From Candidatus Peregrinibacteria bacterium (GTDB lineage Bacteria > Patescibacteriota > Gracilibacteria > Peribacterales > Peribacteraceae), in the NCBI GenBank assembly GCA_016866815.1, contig VGKZ01000015.1, positions 1 through 15,125 on the forward strand: DNA of 15,125 nt, given 5' to 3'. This document shows, piece after piece, positions 12,745 to 15,125 of the stretch; position 1 is the first letter of the stretch, and each line of letters begins with the position of its first letter. Below the pieces are notes generated by a model, which was not told the origin of the DNA, searched no databases, and saw only the letters and a list, made by a program, of their open reading frames with translations. Position numbers and translations under genes: made by a program.

Positions 12745-14409
12745 ATGCGTACGATGAATGCCCTCACTCGTAACATCGGAATCGTGATGCTTTTCTTCGC
12801 GGTGACGATTGCAGTCTATGCCACTGCGGTCCGGGGAAATTTCTTCGTGGAGTGGGACGACTACAAGCTCATTGTCGAGAATCCGATTCTCCAGGAGGTG
12901 TCGGTTCGGAATATTCGAACGGCATTCACGGCATACGATCCCGAGCTGTACATACCTCTGACATTCATGAGTTACCACGCAGACAGGATTCTCGGTGGAG
13001 GGTGGAATCCTTCTGTCACGCACGGAATCAACCTCATTCTGCACACACTGAATGCGCTTCTTGTCACGTGGATACTCTCTGTACTGACAGGCAACAGGAA
13101 AGCTTCAGTGATCGCAGGGCTACTCTTCGCAGTACATCCTCTCCATACTGAAGCGGTGATGTGGGCCAGCGCACGTAAAGATGTTCTTTCGATATTCTTC
13201 TTTCTCCTCTCATGGTCGTCGTATCTTCAATTCCGTCGTGATGATGCGAGGCCGCTGCGATGGTACGCGACTGCTGTTTTTCTGCTTTTTCTTGCCCTGC
13301 TTTCAAAGGTTGTCGTTGTGACGCTGCCCATTGTTCTTCTTATGACGGATTACCTGCAACGCAGGAGAATAGATTTTTCGAACATTCGGGAAAAGTCACC
13401 GTTCTTTCTACTTTCGTTTGTCTTCGGTGTCATCGCACTCTTCGGACAACGCAGCGGATCGTCTCTCTACTACGAAAAGTTTCTCATCGGATGCAAAGCA
13501 ATATTCTTGTACCTTGGAAAACTGGTGGTGCCGATGAAGTTCTCGATTCTGTATCCGTTTACAGAAAGCATTTCGATTTCCAATCCCGGCATACTCTTCT
13601 CCGTTCTTGGAGTGATTCTCATTTCCATTCTCGTTTTCCTCTTCCGAAACCATAGATCACTCCCGTTTGCCTGGATGTTTTTCACTGTTACGGTGCTTCC
13701 GACCATGTCAAATTTTACGAAATCCGATTACTACTTCCATGACGTCTACGTAGGCTCAGATCGGTACGCCTACATCGCTTCGATCGGTGTGTTTTTTCTC
13801 CTCGCTGGACTGATTTCGAAAGTACAGGGGCGTTTGAATGCTGCACTCTATTCTGTTTCAGCCCTAATCCTAGCCGTTTTTGGTTATCTATCCTATCAGC
13901 AGTCGTTCCTGTGGAAAGATACCGGTGTTCTCTTCGTCAATGTCATCCGGCACTATCCGAATTCCCATCTTGCGCACAATAACGTCGGTGCCATCCTCGA
14001 GAAGCAGGGGAAGTACGATCTTGCCGTCGGGCAGTACCGGGAATCCCTCGCTATTCGTCCGAATGAGCGGGCGTACTACAACCTCGCGCAGCTCTACGTG
14101 AAGGCCGGAAGGACCGAGGAAGCACGTGGTATGTATCTTCTCACACTCGAGCAGAATCCGGGCCATACCGATGCGAAGGTGAATCTCGCGGCGCTGCTCA
14201 TTCGTTCTGGATCGTACGATGAGGCCATTGTCTATTTGCAAAAAGCTCTTGAGGAAGAACCCAAGCACGAGGAGGCGATGTTCAACCTCGCAAGGGCGTA
14301 TGAATTGAGTGGTTCGAGGGAGAATGCACTGGGGTGGTACCGGAGTCTCCTTCAATTGACGCTGGAAGATCAGGAGATCCGGGAGAAAATAAATGCACTG
14401 CTCAGGTGA
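12745..14409 (+). CDS. TMTC-like GT-C membrane glycosyltransferase with C-terminal TPRs
   Basis: A 554-aa protein. Seen: a membrane segment at about 11-29, then the acidic motif VEWDDYKLIVENP (D38, D39) in the first external loop, where GT-C enzymes carry their catalytic acid. About ten further membrane segments run to about residue 385, with LLFAVHPLHTEAVMWASARKD after the fourth and GSDRYAYIASIG near the end. About four TPR units fill the last 150 residues (NSHLAHNNVGAILEKQGKYD and following). This layout matches TMTC-like protein O-mannosyltransferases and related bacterial membrane-TPR proteins. Lipid-linked sugar transfer to external proteins is the inferred role, and the acceptor is unknown. 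The start at 12745 is chosen for GGAGA (12732-12736) eight bases upstream; the open frame begins earlier inside the CIRCE region. It is divergent from groES and shares its short control region. Confidence 0.8.
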   Translation: MRTMNALTRNIGIVMLFFAVTIAVYATAVRGNFFVEWDDYKLIVENPILQEVSVRNIRTAFTAYDPELYIPLTFMSYHADRILGGGWNPSVTHGINLILHTLNALLVTWILSVLTGNRKASVIAGLLFAVHPLHTEAVMWASARKDVLSIFFFLLSWSSYLQFRRDDARPLRWYATAVFLLFLALLSKVVVVTLPIVLLMTDYLQRRRIDFSNIREKSPFFLLSFVFGVIALFGQRSGSSLYYEKFLIGCKAIFLYLGKLVVPMKFSILYPFTESISISNPGILFSVLGVILISILVFLFRNHRSLPFAWMFFTVTVLPTMSNFTKSDYYFHDVYVGSDRYAYIASIGVFFLLAGLISKVQGRLNAALYSVSALILAVFGYLSYQQSFLWKDTGVLFVNVIRHYPNSHLAHNNVGAILEKQGKYDLAVGQYRESLAIRPNERAYYNLAQLYVKAGRTEEARGMYLLTLEQNPGHTDAKVNLAALLIRSGSYDEAIVYLQKALEEEPKHEEAMFNLARAYELSGSRENALGWYRSLLQLTLEDQEIREKINALLR

Positions 14410-14442
14410 AATCCAGTCGGCCTTTCGCTAGTGTGTGCGTGT

Positions 14443-14493
14443 GCCCAGATGGCGGAATTGGTAGACCTGCCTGCCGGCAGGCAGGCGCGCACG
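14443..14493 (+). pseudogene. tRNA-Leu 5' fragment, copy 1, interrupted by palindrome
   Basis: 14443-14465 and 14486-14493 together equal the first 31 bases of the intact tRNA-Leu (14858-14888). The 20-base palindrome lies between GTAGA and CGCGCACG, and the match ends at 14493. There is no anticodon loop, T-arm or 3' acceptor strand, so it cannot be a tRNA. Confidence 0.9.
14466..14485. repeat. 20-base perfect palindrome, copy 1
   Basis: CCTGCCTGCCGGCAGGCAGG, inserted cleanly in the tRNA-Leu fragment at the D-loop/D-stem junction. Removing exactly these 20 bases restores the tRNA sequence. From memory, the same palindrome recurs in CPR genomes, where it shows up in translations as strings such as LPAGRQA or PACRQAG. 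Confidence 0.9.
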
Positions 14494-14500
14494 ATCACCA

Positions 14501-14761
14501 ATGTTTACGGTTTATGCTCTACAAAGCAGAAGGCGCAAATACATATATGTTGGTTTAACGATCAATTTGAGCCGGAGAATTTATCAGCATCAATCCGGAA
14601 GCGAACGAACGACGCGTTCGTACAGACCATTCAAGTTGATCTATATTGAGGAGTTCGCTACTCGACAGGAGGCAAGGAGTAGGGAAAAATATCTTAAGTC
14701 AGGAGCAGGTAAGGAATGGCTGAAGAAGGCTTTTCCTCAAGCTGACAGTATTGATCTTTGA
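14501..14761 (+). CDS. GIY-YIG superfamily small endonuclease (UPF0213-like)
   Basis: An 86-aa single-domain protein. Seen: VYALQS (4-9) and KYIYVGLT (13-20), standing for the GIY and YIG strands, then NLSRRIYQHQSG with the conserved arginine (25/26), RPFKLIYIEEF (42-52), and EARSREKYLKSGAGKEWLKK (57-76), the usual C-terminal signature of this group. Members are stand-alone nucleases of uncertain role; relatives act in DNA repair and as homing enzymes. The ATG at 14501 lies 16 bases after the palindrome with no Shine-Dalgarno, so expression may depend on transcription through the tRNA fragment. It sits between two tRNA-Leu fragments and just upstream of the intact tRNA-Leu, which suggests that the tRNA is or was its target. 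A/T content is higher than in neighbouring genes. Confidence 0.9.
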   Translation: MFTVYALQSRRRKYIYVGLTINLSRRIYQHQSGSERTTRSYRPFKLIYIEEFATRQEARSREKYLKSGAGKEWLKKAFPQADSIDL

Positions 14762-14764
14762 AGT

Positions 14765-14812
14765 GCCCAGATGGCGGAATTGGTAGACCTGCCTGCCGGC
14801 AGGCAGGCGCGC
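14765..14812 (+). pseudogene. tRNA-Leu 5' fragment, copy 2, interrupted by palindrome
   Basis: It equals the first 28 bases of the intact tRNA-Leu with the 20-base palindrome inserted at the same point as in copy 1. The match ends at 14812, after which the sequence differs from both copy 1 and the tRNA. It begins four bases after the stop of the GIY-YIG gene. Confidence 0.9.
14788..14807. repeat. 20-base perfect palindrome, copy 2
   Basis: Identical to the copy at 14466-14485 and placed at the same tRNA position. Each copy can fold into a 10-bp (8-bp with loop) GC hairpin. Confidence 0.9.
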
Positions 14813-14857
14813 TAGTATGCTCGCAGCACTCTTTCTCATCATAGATTATTGAACAAT

Positions 14858-14944
14858 GCCCAGATGGCGGAATTGGTAGACGCGCACGCTTCAGGAGCGT
14901 GTAGGAGCAATCCTGTGGAGGTTCGAGTCCTCTTCTGGGCACCA
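14858..14944 (+). tRNA. tRNA-Leu, anticodon CAG
   Basis: A full cloverleaf is visible. Acceptor strands are GCCCAGA (14858-14864) and TCTGGGC (14934-14940). D stem GCG/CGC carries loop GAATTGGTAGA, and anticodon stem CACGC/GCGTG carries loop TTCAGGA, giving anticodon CAG for CUG codons. The long variable arm is typical of class II tRNA. T arm GGAGG-TTCGAGT-CCTCT is followed by discriminator A and an encoded CCA (14942-14944). It is the only intact copy next to two 5' fragments. Confidence 0.98.
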
Positions 14945-15047
14945 TTCGACTCGCGCCTTCGGCGCTCGCTCATGGTCGTCGCGCCTCCGGCGCTCCGGCC
15001 ACCCTTTCGCCGAATCGAATGACAGTGAGCGAGCGAAGCGAGTCGAA
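14945..15047. repeat. Long GC-rich inverted repeat after the tRNA
   Basis: TTCGACTCGC (14945-14954) pairs with GCGAGTCGAA (15038-15047), and CGCTCGCTCA (14963-14972) pairs with TGAGCGAGCG (15026-15035), all perfect. Between them lie two related small hairpins, GCGCC-TTC-GGCGC (14953-14965) and GCGCC-TCC-GGCGC (14981-14993). There is no T-run right after it. It may be a REP-like element, or it may protect or terminate the tRNA transcript. The remaining bases 15048-15125 show no feature I can support. Confidence 0.75.
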
Positions 15048-15125
15048 CTGGCAAGTACCCCTTTCTTAAGACACATTGCTAGGAATGAGGAATCGTGTCG
15101 TTTCGTAGCGTAGGGTAAACGTCTG

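Larger units (their letters stand above)
14441..14812 (+). mobile_element. Candidate mobile unit: GIY-YIG gene between identical tRNA-Leu fragment repeats
   Basis: A 50-base exact direct repeat (14441-14490 and 14763-14812) flanks the GIY-YIG gene. Each copy consists of the first 28 or so bases of the neighbouring tRNA-Leu gene interrupted by the 20-base palindrome. The layout resembles an element bounded by partial tRNA duplications. That it moves is inference; no integrase is present. Confidence 0.4.

Noticed and set aside
14441..14500. Copy 1 as a functional intron-containing or split tRNA
   Set aside because: Only the first 31 tRNA bases are present and no 3' half follows within the window before the intact gene, so it is a fragment.
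14694..14945. Minus-strand open frame of 83 codons across the tRNA-Leu and fragment copy 2
   Set aside because: It is an antisense reading of the tRNA and palindrome (RRGLEPP and LPIPPSGH strings), a known false protein at tRNA-Leu genes.

Overview
The window looks like chromosomal DNA of a bacterium of the Candidate Phyla Radiation (Patescibacteria), most like Peregrinibacteria/Peribacteria. This placement is inferred from gene style, since no 16S rRNA or ribosomal protein gene lies here. The signs are a two-gene unit of a small membrane protein plus a membrane-tethered Clp-like AAA+ ATPase, a small GIY-YIG nuclease beside tRNA fragments, the 20-bp palindrome CCTGCCTGCCGGCAGGCAGG, and weak or absent Shine-Dalgarno sequences at several genes. 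TGA is an ordinary stop here (for example clp-like, sigma factor, groEL), so there is no UGA recoding of the Gracilibacteria/Absconditabacteria kind.

Layout. (1) 1-4232, minus strand: a nucleotide and one-carbon cluster in transcription order tmk, folD, purF, a DUF4383 membrane protein, and the N-terminal part of purD, which runs off the left edge. A hairpin terminator sits between the DUF4383 gene and purD. (2) 4343-7731, plus strand: a clear extended -10 promoter drives a 140-aa membrane protein and an 810-aa membrane-anchored ClpC-like ATPase. They are followed by a small protein resembling a REP-associated (Y1/RAYT) transposase that has lost its catalytic HxH. (3) 7918-10016, plus strand: an ECF sigma factor whose stop overlaps the start of a single-pass membrane protein with a large outside domain, probably its anti-sigma partner, ending in a strong terminator. 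(4) 10086-10522: an isolated, AT-rich 76-aa gene on the minus strand with its own terminator and a promoter full of dyads. (5) 10538-12719, minus strand: groES-groEL under a near-consensus sigma-70 promoter overlapped by a CIRCE operator (HrcA site). A tandem heptanucleotide array lies between the two genes. (6) 12745-14409, plus strand: a multi-pass GT-C/TMTC-like membrane protein with C-terminal TPRs. (7) 14441-15047: two truncated 5' copies of a tRNA-Leu gene, each cleanly interrupted by the 20-bp palindrome, flank a GIY-YIG nuclease gene. Next come the intact tRNA-Leu(CAG) and a long GC-rich inverted repeat. The last 78 bases show nothing I can support.

The most unusual parts are the tRNA-Leu/palindrome/GIY-YIG arrangement, the Clp-like ATPase with a degenerate first ATPase domain and no recognisable aromatic pore loops, the groES-groEL heptamer array, the decayed RAYT-like gene, and the thymidylate kinase without a P-loop lysine.
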